A DNA stretch of 46,209 nt from Akkermansiaceae bacterium. Its GTDB lineage: Bacteria; Verrucomicrobiota; Verrucomicrobiia; Verrucomicrobiales; DEV007. The notes under the pieces were generated by a model. That model was not told where the DNA came from, did not search any database, and saw nothing but the letters and a program-made list of their open reading frames with translations. Shown one piece after another: positions 33,163-42,008 of the stretch (positions within the stretch are counted from its first letter, which is position 1; the number at the start of each line of letters is the position of its first letter). The translations under genes and the position numbers were made by a program. The stretch lies in the NCBI GenBank assembly GCA_024233005.1, contig JACKQE010000021.1:1-46209 (forward strand), given 5' to 3'.

Positions 33163-33798
33163 ATGTGCAATCTCTACGACATCGCTCCGCTGCCGCGACG
33201 GATTCGCGCTGCGCGCACGGAGGAGCGCCTCCGGGAGACCCTGGACGGTCTGCCCCACCTTCACAATCTGCGCAGGACCGAACCCGGTCTGGTGATCCGC
33301 TGGGCCGCCGATGGCTGGGATCCTGTGTTGATGCGTTGGGGCTTCCAGCGCGACTTTAATGCCGCGATCAACAATGCGCGTTCCGACAAGCTCGAGGGAC
33401 CCATGTGGCGGGAGGCATTCCGCAAGAGGCGTTGTGTCATCCCGGTGGCGGCTTATTATGAATGGACCGGCCCGGAGGGGCACAAAGAAACCCACGCGAT
33501 GCGTCGCAAAGACGGGGCGTGGCTCTGGGCCGCCGGGGTCTGGGAGCCGGGTAATGGCGGCGGTCCCGCCTACTCCATGATCACCACCGATGCCGCCGCC
33601 TGGTCTCGCCCGATTCATGACCGGATGCCCGCTTTCTTGCATGAGGAAGAAATCGATGCCTGGTTGCAGGAGGATTCACCTCTGGAGCGGATCCGCTCCT
33701 GGGAAGAGGGCCTGGAAACCTTTCCCTGCGAGAATCCCCTGAAGACCAAGACAAGGCAGGCTCCGGTGCCGGTTCCGATCCAAGGGATGCTCTTCTGA
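33163..33798 (+). CDS. SRAP (HMCES/YedK) DNA-protein crosslink protein
   Basis: 211 residues. All SRAP active-site parts are in place: Cys2 exposed after Met removal (MCNLYD), the Asn/Arg of INNARSD, the Glu of AYYEWTG and the His of IHDRMPAF. HMCES/YedK forms a thiazolidine crosslink through Cys2 to abasic sites in single-stranded DNA, shielding them during replication. The protein is cytoplasmic. Bacterial genes are often in SOS or mutagenesis neighbourhoods; here it lies between pgl and a small membrane protein gene, and I see no convincing LexA-box in the 30-base gap upstream. It is likely co-transcribed with fabG and pgl. Confidence 0.93.
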   Translation: MCNLYDIAPLPRRIRAARTEERLRETLDGLPHLHNLRRTEPGLVIRWAADGWDPVLMRWGFQRDFNAAINNARSDKLEGPMWREAFRKRRCVIPVAAYYEWTGPEGHKETHAMRRKDGAWLWAAGVWEPGNGGGPAYSMITTDAAAWSRPIHDRMPAFLHEEEIDAWLQEDSPLERIRSWEEGLETFPCENPLKTKTRQAPVPVPIQGMLF

Positions 33799-33827
33799 GG
33801 CAGGGCTTGGTTCGGTCATTTGATGTC

Positions 33828-34142
33828 ATGAAGAAAACATCGCCAGAAAATGTCACGGAAGCAGCAGGCCTGTCCGGGGAAGTGCGGGTGTTGCCCTCGG
33901 CCGATGAGTCTTCGGGCGGATCCGCTCGTGTTGGGACGCTGGTGGGGGTTCTGGTCCTGTTCCCGGTGCTCTATGTGGGGGGCCTTCCGGTGGTCATTGT
34001 GGCCTTGGAGGAAAAGAATCTGCTGCCCGATAGGGGGCCGGTTTTTGGTTTTTTAAGCGCGATGGTGAAACCGCTGGTGTGGCTCCACGATCACTTCACA
34101 CTTTTTCGGGATTACATCGATTGGTTGTCAAAACTCTTCTGA
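33828..34142 (+). CDS. Small membrane protein, unknown family
   Basis: 104 residues from the ATG at 33828; an upstream in-frame start at 33807 would add seven residues. A hydrophilic N-terminal tail (~35 residues) is followed by one membrane segment (about 36-60, VGTLVGVLVLFPVLYVGG onward) and a second, more amphipathic helix near 75-100 (SAMVKPLVWLHDHFTLF). No signal peptide, no Cys, no recognised motif. It starts 29 bases after the YedK gene on the same strand. Coding use of the start and stop looks normal, but a family could not be named. Confidence 0.6.
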   Translation: MKKTSPENVTEAAGLSGEVRVLPSADESSGGSARVGTLVGVLVLFPVLYVGGLPVVIVALEEKNLLPDRGPVFGFLSAMVKPLVWLHDHFTLFRDYIDWLSKLF

Positions 34143-34222
34143 CGTTTCCGGAGGAGCCACTCCCGACGGGATGATGCCACTTGAAGCCCGTTTCAGGCGG
34201 CATTAGCGTTCCTCATCACATC

Positions 34223-35569
34223 ATGCCCCTCAATGATCCATCACGCCGCCGGTTTCTTCGTGGTCTCGGAGCCCTGATCGCGCTGCCGACTTTTGAGCGC
34301 ACGCTCGCGGAGTCGGCCAAAGCCGCCGCCGCCAGCGGTGCCGTCACCGGCGGTTCTCCTCTCCGGCTGGCTTTCATCTACACGCCGAACGGCGCGATCA
34401 TGAATCATTGGACCCCTCAGGGCACCGGAAGTGATTTCACCCTTCCTGAAATACTGTCGCCTCTCGGGAAGGTGAAGTCCCGGATCCAGGTCATCTCCGG
34501 CCTGAAACACGACAAAGGCAAGGCCAACGGCGACGGAGGAGGGGATCATGCCCGTGCTGTGGCCAGTTTCCTGACCGCCACCCAAGCCCGCAAGACCGCT
34601 GGAAATGACATCCGGCTCGGCATTTCCATCGACCAGTTGGCCGCTTCCCAGTTGGGGGTCGAAACCCCGCTCCCTTCCCTGGAATTGGGGTGCGACCAGG
34701 CGGTCAAAGCCGGCAACTGCGACTCCGGTTACAGCTGTGCCTATCAGTTCAATTTCTCCTGGAAGAACGAAACGATGCCCCTTCCTCCGGAGCATGACCC
34801 CCGGTTGGTTTTTGAAAAACTCTTTGGCTCGGTCTCGGAGAGTCCGGCTCACCGTCAACGCCGGCTCGCCCAGCGGCGCAGCGTGCTTGATTTTGTCCTG
34901 GAGGATGCCAATGCCCTCCAGTCCTCCCTCGGTTACCACGACCAACAAAAGCTGGAAGAGTATCTCACCGGGGTCCGTGAGGCCGAAGCGAAAATCCAAC
35001 GGAGCGAGAAATTCAGTGCCACTTTCGACGGAGGGCGTCGTCCGGAGGGGGTTCCGAGCGACTATACCGAGCACATCCGCCTCATGTATGACATGATGGT
35101 GCTTGCCTTCCAGAGCGACAGCACCCGCGTCGCCACGTTCCTCGTCGCCCACGACGGGAGCAACCGAACCTTTCCCCATCTGGGGGTGCCGGACAATCAC
35201 CACGGAATCAGCCATCATCGGAAAGATCCCGAAAAACTGGCCAAACTCGTCAAGGTCGGCAAATTCTACACCGAACAGTTTGCTTACTTTGTCGGGAAGA
35301 TGGCCGCCACGCTTGAGGCCGACGGGAGTTCCCTGCTTGATCACAGCGCGCTCGTGTTCGGCGGCGGCATGAGCGATCCCGACGCCCACAGCCATGAGGA
35401 TCTGCCCATCATCCTTGCCGGTGGCGGCAATGGCACGCTGCATCCGGGACGGCATGTCGTGACCAACCAACCGGTGCCGATGGCCAATCTGTATCTGTCC
35501 CTGTTGGACCGGGCCGGGGTCAAGGCGGAACGGTTTGGGGACAGCACCGGGCGGTTCGAGCAGATTTGA
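34223..35569 (+). CDS. DUF1552 family exported protein
   Basis: 448 residues from the ATG at 34223; the 14 residues of a longer in-frame start are not needed. A Tat-like signal, SRRRFLRGLGALIALP, opens the protein, so export in folded form is likely. The rest matches DUF1552: AFIYTPNGAIMNHWTP, a HARAVASFLTATQARK stretch, the SLELGCDQAVKAG and NFSWKNETMPLPPE motifs, and the late GISHHRKDPEKLAKL with GGGMSDPDAHSHEDLPIILA. DUF1552 genes normally stand next to a DUF1592/DUF1588/DUF1587/DUF1595 multi-domain cytochrome gene in Planctomycetes and Verrucomicrobia; no such partner lies on either side here. The function of the family is unknown. It is convergent with the AraC gene. Confidence 0.88.
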   Translation: MPLNDPSRRRFLRGLGALIALPTFERTLAESAKAAAASGAVTGGSPLRLAFIYTPNGAIMNHWTPQGTGSDFTLPEILSPLGKVKSRIQVISGLKHDKGKANGDGGGDHARAVASFLTATQARKTAGNDIRLGISIDQLAASQLGVETPLPSLELGCDQAVKAGNCDSGYSCAYQFNFSWKNETMPLPPEHDPRLVFEKLFGSVSESPAHRQRRLAQRRSVLDFVLEDANALQSSLGYHDQQKLEEYLTGVREAEAKIQRSEKFSATFDGGRRPEGVPSDYTEHIRLMYDMMVLAFQSDSTRVATFLVAHDGSNRTFPHLGVPDNHHGISHHRKDPEKLAKLVKVGKFYTEQFAYFVGKMAATLEADGSSLLDHSALVFGGGMSDPDAHSHEDLPIILAGGGNGTLHPGRHVVTNQPVPMANLYLSLLDRAGVKAERFGDSTGRFEQI

Positions 35570-35583
35570 CGGCACCGTGACTT

Positions 35584-36459
35584 TCAGCCAACGGAGCGCG
35601 GAGTTTGCCACTGGGCGCGGAAACTGCGGGGGGTGTCGCCTTTGCTGCGCCGGAACAGCCGGTTGAAATGCGAGAGATTGCCGAAGCCGGCTTCGAGAGC
35701 GATTTCCCCGATCCCCAGACGGGATTCGACCAGGAGCTTGCAGGCCTCGGAAATGCGCAACTCGTTCAGGTAGGCGACGAAGGTCTTTCCAGTGTGCCGT
35801 TTGAACAGACGGGAGAAGGTCTTTGGCGTCAGACCGGCGATAGAGGCGGCCTTGTCCAGTTCCAGTCCCTCTCCAAGATGACTCCGGATGTGTTGGATGA
35901 CCCGGTCCATCCGGTCCACCGCGGTGTCGTCCAGCACCGGACGATAGGCCGGGCTGGCCAGCGGGGTGCGCTCCTGGCTGCGGGCAAACAATCCCAGGAG
36001 GCGGAGGAGCTGGGCAAAACGCTCCAGATCGTCCATCCCGGTCATCTCCAGCATCAGGGTTTCGGCCTGTTTCCGGGTTTCCCCGTGAAATTCGAACCCC
36101 CGGGAGGCTTCCTCAAGGAACCGGCGCACCGGGGTCATTTCCTGTTTGTTGAGGAACTCCTCCCCGAGACTGGCACGGGAAAACTGAATGACCGCGAGAG
36201 CGGGGGAATCTCCGTTCCCCCCCGGCGGCTGAGGCGACTGCAGCGCATGGGGAATGTTGGGGCCATTCATGATGAGGGTCCCGCGGCCGAGCCGTCCGAT
36301 GCGATCACCGGAAAGGTAGTTCCCGGCGTGGTTCCTCAGCGAAAGCAGAATGTCATATTCCGGATGGTAGTGATAGACCGGCCAGAGTTCCCGGTCGATT
36401 TTGAAGACGAAGGCCCTGCGTTCACCGGTGGGAATGGGTTCAAATTGGGGCCTCGCCAT
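35584..36459 (-). CDS. AraC-family transcriptional regulator
   Basis: 291 residues. The N-terminal ~150 residues look like a cupin-type effector domain (LWPVYHYHPEYDILLSL, with the HYHPEYD patch common in sugar-responsive AraC proteins). The C-terminal ~100 residues are two helix-turn-helix motifs: LELDKAASIAGLTPKTFSRL and GIGEIALEAGFGNLSHFNRL, followed by the family signature RRSKGDTPRSFRAQW. Such proteins usually bind a small molecule, often a sugar, and two direct-repeat sites. It is divergent from the PSCyt1-DUF1549-DUF1553 gene with 175 bases between them and a matching pair of direct repeats (36475-36523) in the gap, so it probably controls that gene and itself. Confidence 0.92.
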   Translation of the reverse strand: MARPQFEPIPTGERRAFVFKIDRELWPVYHYHPEYDILLSLRNHAGNYLSGDRIGRLGRGTLIMNGPNIPHALQSPQPPGGNGDSPALAVIQFSRASLGEEFLNKQEMTPVRRFLEEASRGFEFHGETRKQAETLMLEMTGMDDLERFAQLLRLLGLFARSQERTPLASPAYRPVLDDTAVDRMDRVIQHIRSHLGEGLELDKAASIAGLTPKTFSRLFKRHTGKTFVAYLNELRISEACKLLVESRLGIGEIALEAGFGNLSHFNRLFRRSKGDTPRSFRAQWQTPRSVG

Positions 36460-36474
36460 GCCTGATTTTAATGC

Positions 36475-36523
36475 AAAATTGCCCTGTATGGCGCAAAAAA
36501 GGTGTCATTTTTGGTAAAATTGC
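36475..36523. promoter_or_regulatory. Direct-repeat operator, likely AraC-type
   Basis: AAAATTGC occurs at 36475-36482 and again at 36516-36523, 41 bases apart, about four helical turns, on the same face of the DNA. Each copy is followed by a GTAT at 36486 and 36528, offset by 11 and 12 bases. Two same-orientation sites in the divergent gap next to an AraC gene fit the family's way of binding. The tract is markedly AT-rich against its surroundings. Confidence 0.45.
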
Positions 36524-36634
36524 ACCAGTATTTGTCCAGAATCAGGTAGAGCCCGGCCACCGCCGTGGTAGGTTGGAATCGCGTGTTCATCCAGGCTTTT
36601 GACGCGTCACCTGTGTTACCCTTCCTTGGCTCCC

Positions 36635-39600
36635 ATGAACTCCCGCAACCGGTCGCTCTTTGTTCGCTGTCTTTCCGTGTTGCCGCTGCTTGGCGGGTGG
36701 GTGCGGGCCCAGGAAACGCCGGCGTTCACTGGGGAACAGCTCGAGTTTTTCGAAAAGCGCATCCGTCCGGTGCTGGTCGAGAAATGTCACCGTTGCCACA
36801 GCGCCGGCGCGGAAAAACTGAAAGGCGGACTGTATCTCGACTCCCGTGACGGCGTGCTCCTCGGGGGAGAACTTGGCGCTGCGGTCGATCCAGATCATCC
36901 GGGGCAAAGTCTCCTGCTGGAGTCCCTGCATTACGGCAATCCCGACCTCCAGATGCCACCGAAAGGCAAACTCGAGGCAGCCGTGATTGCCGATTTCGAG
37001 AAGTGGGTCGCCGACGGGTTGCCCTGGCCGACCGAAGCCGGTCCTGCGGGGGCAAAACAGGAAAAAGATTTTGCCGTGGAGTTGCAGAAGCGTCGCTCGG
37101 AACAGTGGAGCTGGCAGCCGATCAAAAATTTCGCCCCTCCGGCAGTCAAGGCGGACGCCTGGCCGGAGAACGACATCGACCGTTTCATTCTCGCGAAACT
37201 GGAGGCCAACGGACTGCTTCCCGCTGAGGATGCGCCACCCGAATCCTGGTTGCGACGGGCTCATTTCGACCTCACCGGACTACCGCCCTCTCCCCAGGAA
37301 GTGGAGGCCTTCCTCGCCGATGCCAAAGCCGATCCTGCCGCCGCTCGCCGGGCCGTGGCCGACCGGTTGCTGGCCTCGCCTCATTTCGGAGAGCGCTGGG
37401 CCCGGCACTGGATGGATCTGGCCCGGTTTGCCGAAACCTGCGGGCATGAGTTTGACTATCCCATTCCCGAGGCCTGGCGTTATCGGGACTATCTGATCCG
37501 AGCCTGCAATGAAGACCTGCCCTACGATCGCTTCGTCACCGAGCACCTTGCCGGAGACCTGCTGCCGGACCCGAGGCGGCCTCTGGGACCCGGCACGAAC
37601 GATTCCCTGCTCGCCACCGGCTTTTGGTTCCTGCATGAAGCCGTCCACGCTCCCACGGATGTCCGTCAGGACGAAGCCGACCGGATCGACAATCAACTCG
37701 ACGTGTTTGGCAAAACCTTCCTCGGATTGGGACTCGGCTGTGCGCGCTGTCACGATCACAAATTCGACCCCATTTCGGCGGCCGATTATTACGCGCTGTA
37801 TGGCTATCTGCAAAGTGTGCGGCGCCAGGAGGCTCCTCTCGACCCGGGAGGGACCGTGGCTGCCGCCGCGGCCAAGGCCCACGCCATCCTGGCCCAAGGG
37901 GATGCCCTTCTGCCGGGGGCGTTCGGACCCAAGGCCGCCAATTCCGGCCGCCAATTCGCCTCTTTCCTGCTCGCGGCCCGGGAGGTGCTCACCCAACCGG
38001 CCCCTGCCGCCACTCCGGCGGGCGATCAGGAGCCTATTGTCTTCGCGGATTTTGAAGACGGCTATGGCGGATGGAAGGCGGAGGGCAAAGCCTTTGGGAA
38101 ACAACCCGCCGAAGGGGCCTTCGCCCGTCAGCAGACGGTATCCGGATACCTCGGCAAGCGGCTCGTCAACAGCTACAACGGCAATGACAATCTCGTGGGG
38201 CGTCTCCGATCTCCGGAGTTCACGATCTCCCGTCGTCATCTGAGTTTCCTGATCGGTGGGGGAAATTATGCCGGTGAAACCTGCATCAACCTGGTGGTGG
38301 ACAACCATGCGGTGTTCACGGCGACCGGTCAGAATGCCGAGGCTCTGACTCCCGTTTCCTGGGATGTCTCGGCTTACCTGGGAAAGAAGGCGGTCCTCGA
38401 AGTGGTGGACCAGCGGAAAGGCGGGTGGGGGCATGTCAACGTCGATCATGTGGTCTTCTCCGATCGTCCTGGCTCAGCGTCCCTGCAGGGGCCGCCAAAG
38501 CCAGATCCAGCTTTGATCCGGAGTGTCGCCGCAGCCCGGGGGCTCCCTCCGGAATCGCTTGCCCGTTGGGTTGAAACCTTGCTGGACCCTGCGTTGGGGA
38601 AGGATCCCGGCAGCGTCTGGCATGCCTGGGTCAAAACCGCGGAGGATGCCGCGTCCAGAGGCCGGATGGCCCAGCAACTCGCCCAGCGCCAGCAACAGCA
38701 TGAAGAAGCCCGTGCCGGAATGACCCGTTTGGCATCTTTCGAGAACGGGAAACCAGCGGGGTGGACCTCCACCGGTGAGGCCTTTGCGCAGGGCCCCCTG
38801 GTGACGACAGGATGGGCCGGTGGCACCTCGGGCGGCCTGCTGGCCCCCGGTGGAACCTGGTCGGGAGGGCGGAATGGTTCGAAATTTCAGGGAGTGCTCT
38901 ATTCCCCGACCTTCGAACTCACGGCACCCTTTCTGCACCTCCGGCTGAGATCCCGCAATGTGGAGGTCCGTCTCGTCATCGATGGCCATTACATGAACCA
39001 TTTCAGCCAACTGCTGCTGGGGGGCACCCTGATCAAAAAAGACCGCACCGACACCCAGGGCAAGTTCACCTGGCTGACCATGTCAGGAAACCTCGACAAG
39101 TATGTCGGCCACCGGGTCTGGCTGGAAATCAGTGACCTTGGCGAGGGGGAAGTGACGCTCGATGAGGTGCTGATGTCCGGCTCCGCACTGCCTCCGGAAG
39201 GAGGAGGCGCCTTCACCCGGAAGGTTCTCTCCGCCGCTTCGGGGGGCGGAACCGAAGCGCTCGCCGAAGCCTACGGCAAGCTCTGGGAGCAGGCCTGCGC
39301 CGGGCTCGCCGACGGAAAGGTGGATGAGGCCGGGAGTGAACTTCTCAACGCGGTGTGGCAGGCGGGGCTGTGGCCGGAAGCGTCGTCCGCGCTGCAGGCC
39401 CTGGCCCAAGACGCGGCGGCACTCGACGCGTCGGTCCCTGCTCCCCAGTACGCGACGGCTCTGCTGGAGGGCAATCCGGAGAATGAACCGATCCATCTCC
39501 GGGGCAGTATTAAAAAGACCGGGGAGACGGTGCCCCGGAGGAATCTCACCGCGCTGGGCGCTGAGGCCGCCCCGGAAGAGCGGAGCGGACGTCTGGAACT

Positions 39601-40456
39601 TGCCCGCTCCCTGACCGCTCCGGACAATCCTCTCGTGGCCCGGGTTTTGGTCAACCGACTTTGGCACCACCTTTTTGGCCGGGGTCTGGTTCCCACGGTG
39701 GACGATTTTGGCGCCATGGGACTGCCCCCGAGTCATCCTGAACTGTTGGACTGGCTGGCGTGGCGGTTCCGGGAGCGCGGCTGGTCGGTCAAGACCGCCC
39801 TGCGGGAGATGGTGTTGAGCCGCACCTACCGCATGAGCACGGTTCCCAACGCGGGCAACGACCCGGCCCGACTCGCGGAGGTCGATCCCGACAATCTGCT
39901 GCGACACCGTGCTTCGGTGCGCCGACTCGAAGGGGAGGTCATTCGCGACGCCATGCTCGCCATTTCCGGCAGGCTTAAGCCAGACATCGGCGGGCCGAGT
40001 GTTCCGGTGAATCTGAGCGATTTCATGGACGGCCGGGGACGTCCGGGGCGCAGCGGGCCGGTCGACGGCGAGGGTCGGCGGAGTCTTTACACCGAAGTGA
40101 GGAGGAACTTTCTGCCACCCTTCCTGCTGGCCTTCGACACCCCGATTCCCTTCAATGCGATGGGGCGTCGGGCCGTTTCCAACGTGCCGGCCCAGAGTCT
40201 GGTGTTGCTGAATGACCCGCTGGTGCAGGATCTCGCCCGGTCTTGGGCGGCGCGCTCGGCCTCGCAACATCCCGACCACCCGGAAGCGCGGTTGAGGGCT
40301 CTCTTTCTCGAAGCCTTTGGCCGCCCCGCCCGCGATGAAGAGGTGGCACGGGCCCGGTCCTTCCTCGCGGCTTCCGGTGGTGACCAGGCGGCCACGGCCT
40401 GGGAGGATCTCTGTCACGCGTTGCTCAACAAAAAGGAATTCATCTTTCTCAACTGA
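36635..40456 (+). CDS. PSCyt1-DUF1549-DUF1553 protein with two inserted beta-sandwich-like modules
   Basis: 1273 residues from the ATG at 36635, which gives a signal peptide ending near VRAQ. Order: Planctomycete cytochrome C1 domain with haem motif CHRCH (51-55); DUF1549 (about 185-395) with WARHWMDLARFAE and the second haem-like motif CARCH (369-373) in the family sequence CARCHDHKFDP; two modules at about 466-610 and 701-850; and C-terminal DUF1553 (about 985-1270) with VNRLWHHLFGRGLVPT and AQSLVLLNDP. The first insert resembles the non-catalytic sandwich of levanase-type enzymes (DFEDGYGGWKAEGKAFG, LIGGGNYAGETCINLVVD); the second is related but shorter. The function of PSCyt1/PSD1 proteins is not established, but they travel with DUF1501 proteins, as here, and often with sulfatases or glycoside hydrolases. 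Glycan binding by the inserts is my inference. Confidence 0.88.
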   Translation: MNSRNRSLFVRCLSVLPLLGGWVRAQETPAFTGEQLEFFEKRIRPVLVEKCHRCHSAGAEKLKGGLYLDSRDGVLLGGELGAAVDPDHPGQSLLLESLHYGNPDLQMPPKGKLEAAVIADFEKWVADGLPWPTEAGPAGAKQEKDFAVELQKRRSEQWSWQPIKNFAPPAVKADAWPENDIDRFILAKLEANGLLPAEDAPPESWLRRAHFDLTGLPPSPQEVEAFLADAKADPAAARRAVADRLLASPHFGERWARHWMDLARFAETCGHEFDYPIPEAWRYRDYLIRACNEDLPYDRFVTEHLAGDLLPDPRRPLGPGTNDSLLATGFWFLHEAVHAPTDVRQDEADRIDNQLDVFGKTFLGLGLGCARCHDHKFDPISAADYYALYGYLQSVRRQEAPLDPGGTVAAAAAKAHAILAQGDALLPGAFGPKAANSGRQFASFLLAAREVLTQPAPAATPAGDQEPIVFADFEDGYGGWKAEGKAFGKQPAEGAFARQQTVSGYLGKRLVNSYNGNDNLVGRLRSPEFTISRRHLSFLIGGGNYAGETCINLVVDNHAVFTATGQNAEALTPVSWDVSAYLGKKAVLEVVDQRKGGWGHVNVDHVVFSDRPGSASLQGPPKPDPALIRSVAAARGLPPESLARWVETLLDPALGKDPGSVWHAWVKTAEDAASRGRMAQQLAQRQQQHEEARAGMTRLASFENGKPAGWTSTGEAFAQGPLVTTGWAGGTSGGLLAPGGTWSGGRNGSKFQGVLYSPTFELTAPFLHLRLRSRNVEVRLVIDGHYMNHFSQLLLGGTLIKKDRTDTQGKFTWLTMSGNLDKYVGHRVWLEISDLGEGEVTLDEVLMSGSALPPEGGGAFTRKVLSAASGGGTEALAEAYGKLWEQACAGLADGKVDEAGSELLNAVWQAGLWPEASSALQALAQDAAALDASVPAPQYATALLEGNPENEPIHLRGSIKKTGETVPRRNLTALGAEAAPEERSGRLELARSLTAPDNPLVARVLVNRLWHHLFGRGLVPTVDDFGAMGLPPSHPELLDWLAWRFRERGWSVKTALREMVLSRTYRMSTVPNAGNDPARLAEVDPDNLLRHRASVRRLEGEVIRDAMLAISGRLKPDIGGPSVPVNLSDFMDGRGRPGRSGPVDGEGRRSLYTEVRRNFLPPFLLAFDTPIPFNAMGRRAVSNVPAQSLVLLNDPLVQDLARSWAARSASQHPDHPEARLRALFLEAFGRPARDEEVARARSFLAASGGDQAATAWEDLCHALLNKKEFIFLN

Positions 40457-40478
40457 ATCCGTTTCCCTTCCCCTCGTC

Positions 40479-41939
40479 ATGCACTGTCGAAATTTTCTGC
40501 CTCATCCCCTGAGCCGCCGTGAGATGCTGCTGCGGGCCGCCAACGGATTTGGCGCGTTCGCGTTCTCCTCGCTGCTCCAGGAGGAGCTGCGGGCCAATGC
40601 GCCGTCCGGCGCTCCTTTGACGCTGCGCCGGCCGGGGGAACCTCCCCTGGCACTGCGGCAGCCCCACTTTCCGGCCCGGGCCCGCAACATTATTTTCCTC
40701 TACATGGACGGGGGACCGTCCCAGGTGGATACCTTCGATCCGAAGCCGATGCTGGAGAAATACCACGGGCAGGATCCCCGGGAGGCCATCGGAAAGCTCG
40801 AGCCGACCCAGTTCGACAATGTGGGAAAGGTGCTCAAGTCACCCTGGGCTTTCAAACAATATGGGGAGAGCGGGCTTTGGGTGAGCGATCTCTTTCCTCA
40901 CGTGGCCAAAATGGCCGACGAGTTGTGCCTGGTCCGCAGCATGACCTCCAAGTTCCCTGAGCACACCTTCGCGAACTACTTCCTCCACACCGGTTCCGGA
41001 CTCCAGGGCCGTCCCAGCATGGGTGCCTGGTTCGGCTACGGATTGGGGAGCGAGAACCAGGATCTGCCGGGGTTCATCGTGCTCAACGGGGGCCTCATTC
41101 CTCCCGGAGGGCTCGACAATTTCAACTCGGGCTTCCTGCCTGCCTCTTACCAAGGATCGGTGTTCAAGCCGAGCGCCATCCCGGTGGCCAACATCCAGCC
41201 TTTGGAGGACTCGGCCCGGCAGCGCCGCAAGCTGGATCTGATCAAGTCCTTCGACGACGATGCGATGGATCTTTACGGAGACCATGGCGCCGTTGAAACC
41301 GCCATTCAGAACTACGAAACCGCCTACCGCATGCAGAGTGCGGTGCCGGAATTGATGAGTATCGAAGGCGAAAGTGAGGCGACCCGGAAGCTTTATGGGC
41401 TCGATTCAGATTTCACCCAGACTCAGACCTTCGGGCGGCAATGCCTGGTTGCCCGGCGGCTTGTCGAACGGGGCGTCCGTTTCATCGAGCTGACCTGCCC
41501 GGGCGGCAGCGGGGATCGCTGGGATCAGCACAGCCGTTTGGTCGAGGGGCACACCAAGAACTGCCGCGCCGTCGACCAGCCGATCGCGGGCTTGCTGACC
41601 GACTTGAAAAAGCGGGGGCTGCTGGAATCCACCCTGGTGGTCTGGGGGGGCGAATTTGGTCGGACCCCGTTCGCCCAAGGCAACGACGGGCGGGATCACA
41701 ATCCTTTCGGCTTCACCATGTGGATGGCCGGCGGCGGGGTCAAAGGCGGCATGACCTACGGGGAAACTGATGATTGGGGGTACAAGGTGGTGGACCGCAA
41801 GGTGGAGATGCACGATCTCCATGCCACCATGATGCATCTCATGGGGCTGGACCACACCAAGATCACGTTCCGGTATTCGGGGCGTGACATGAGGCTGACG
41901 GATGTCTTTGGCAATGTGATCAAAGACATTCTTGCCTGA
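40479..41939 (+). CDS. DUF1501 (sulfatase-fold) exported protein
   Basis: 486 residues from the ATG at 40479, 22 bases after the PSCyt1 gene; the frame is open further upstream but only this start gives a signal sequence. A Tat-like motif SRREMLLRAANGFGAFAF begins the protein. The DUF1501 core follows: NIIFLYMDGGPSQVDTFDPK, FANYFLHTGSGLQGRPSMGAW, WDQHSRLVEGHTKNCRAVDQ, and the metal-site-like block VVWGGEFGRTPFAQGNDGRDHNP. The family has the alkaline phosphatase/sulfatase fold, but no reaction is proven. Its fixed partner is a PSCyt1/DUF1549/DUF1553 protein, found here directly upstream, and the two are surely co-transcribed. Confidence 0.92.
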   Translation: MHCRNFLPHPLSRREMLLRAANGFGAFAFSSLLQEELRANAPSGAPLTLRRPGEPPLALRQPHFPARARNIIFLYMDGGPSQVDTFDPKPMLEKYHGQDPREAIGKLEPTQFDNVGKVLKSPWAFKQYGESGLWVSDLFPHVAKMADELCLVRSMTSKFPEHTFANYFLHTGSGLQGRPSMGAWFGYGLGSENQDLPGFIVLNGGLIPPGGLDNFNSGFLPASYQGSVFKPSAIPVANIQPLEDSARQRRKLDLIKSFDDDAMDLYGDHGAVETAIQNYETAYRMQSAVPELMSIEGESEATRKLYGLDSDFTQTQTFGRQCLVARRLVERGVRFIELTCPGGSGDRWDQHSRLVEGHTKNCRAVDQPIAGLLTDLKKRGLLESTLVVWGGEFGRTPFAQGNDGRDHNPFGFTMWMAGGGVKGGMTYGETDDWGYKVVDRKVEMHDLHATMMHLMGLDHTKITFRYSGRDMRLTDVFGNVIKDILA

Positions 41940-42008
41940 GCGCGGCGCCCGCCTTTGAACCCGGCGCCCACCCGGCCTGACAGGACAGGGAAGGGGAGTC
42001 TCCCGGGC

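Noticed and set aside
34241..35611. A 456-codon minus-strand open frame across the DUF1552 gene
   Set aside because: Antisense to a recognised family; no start or motif evidence.
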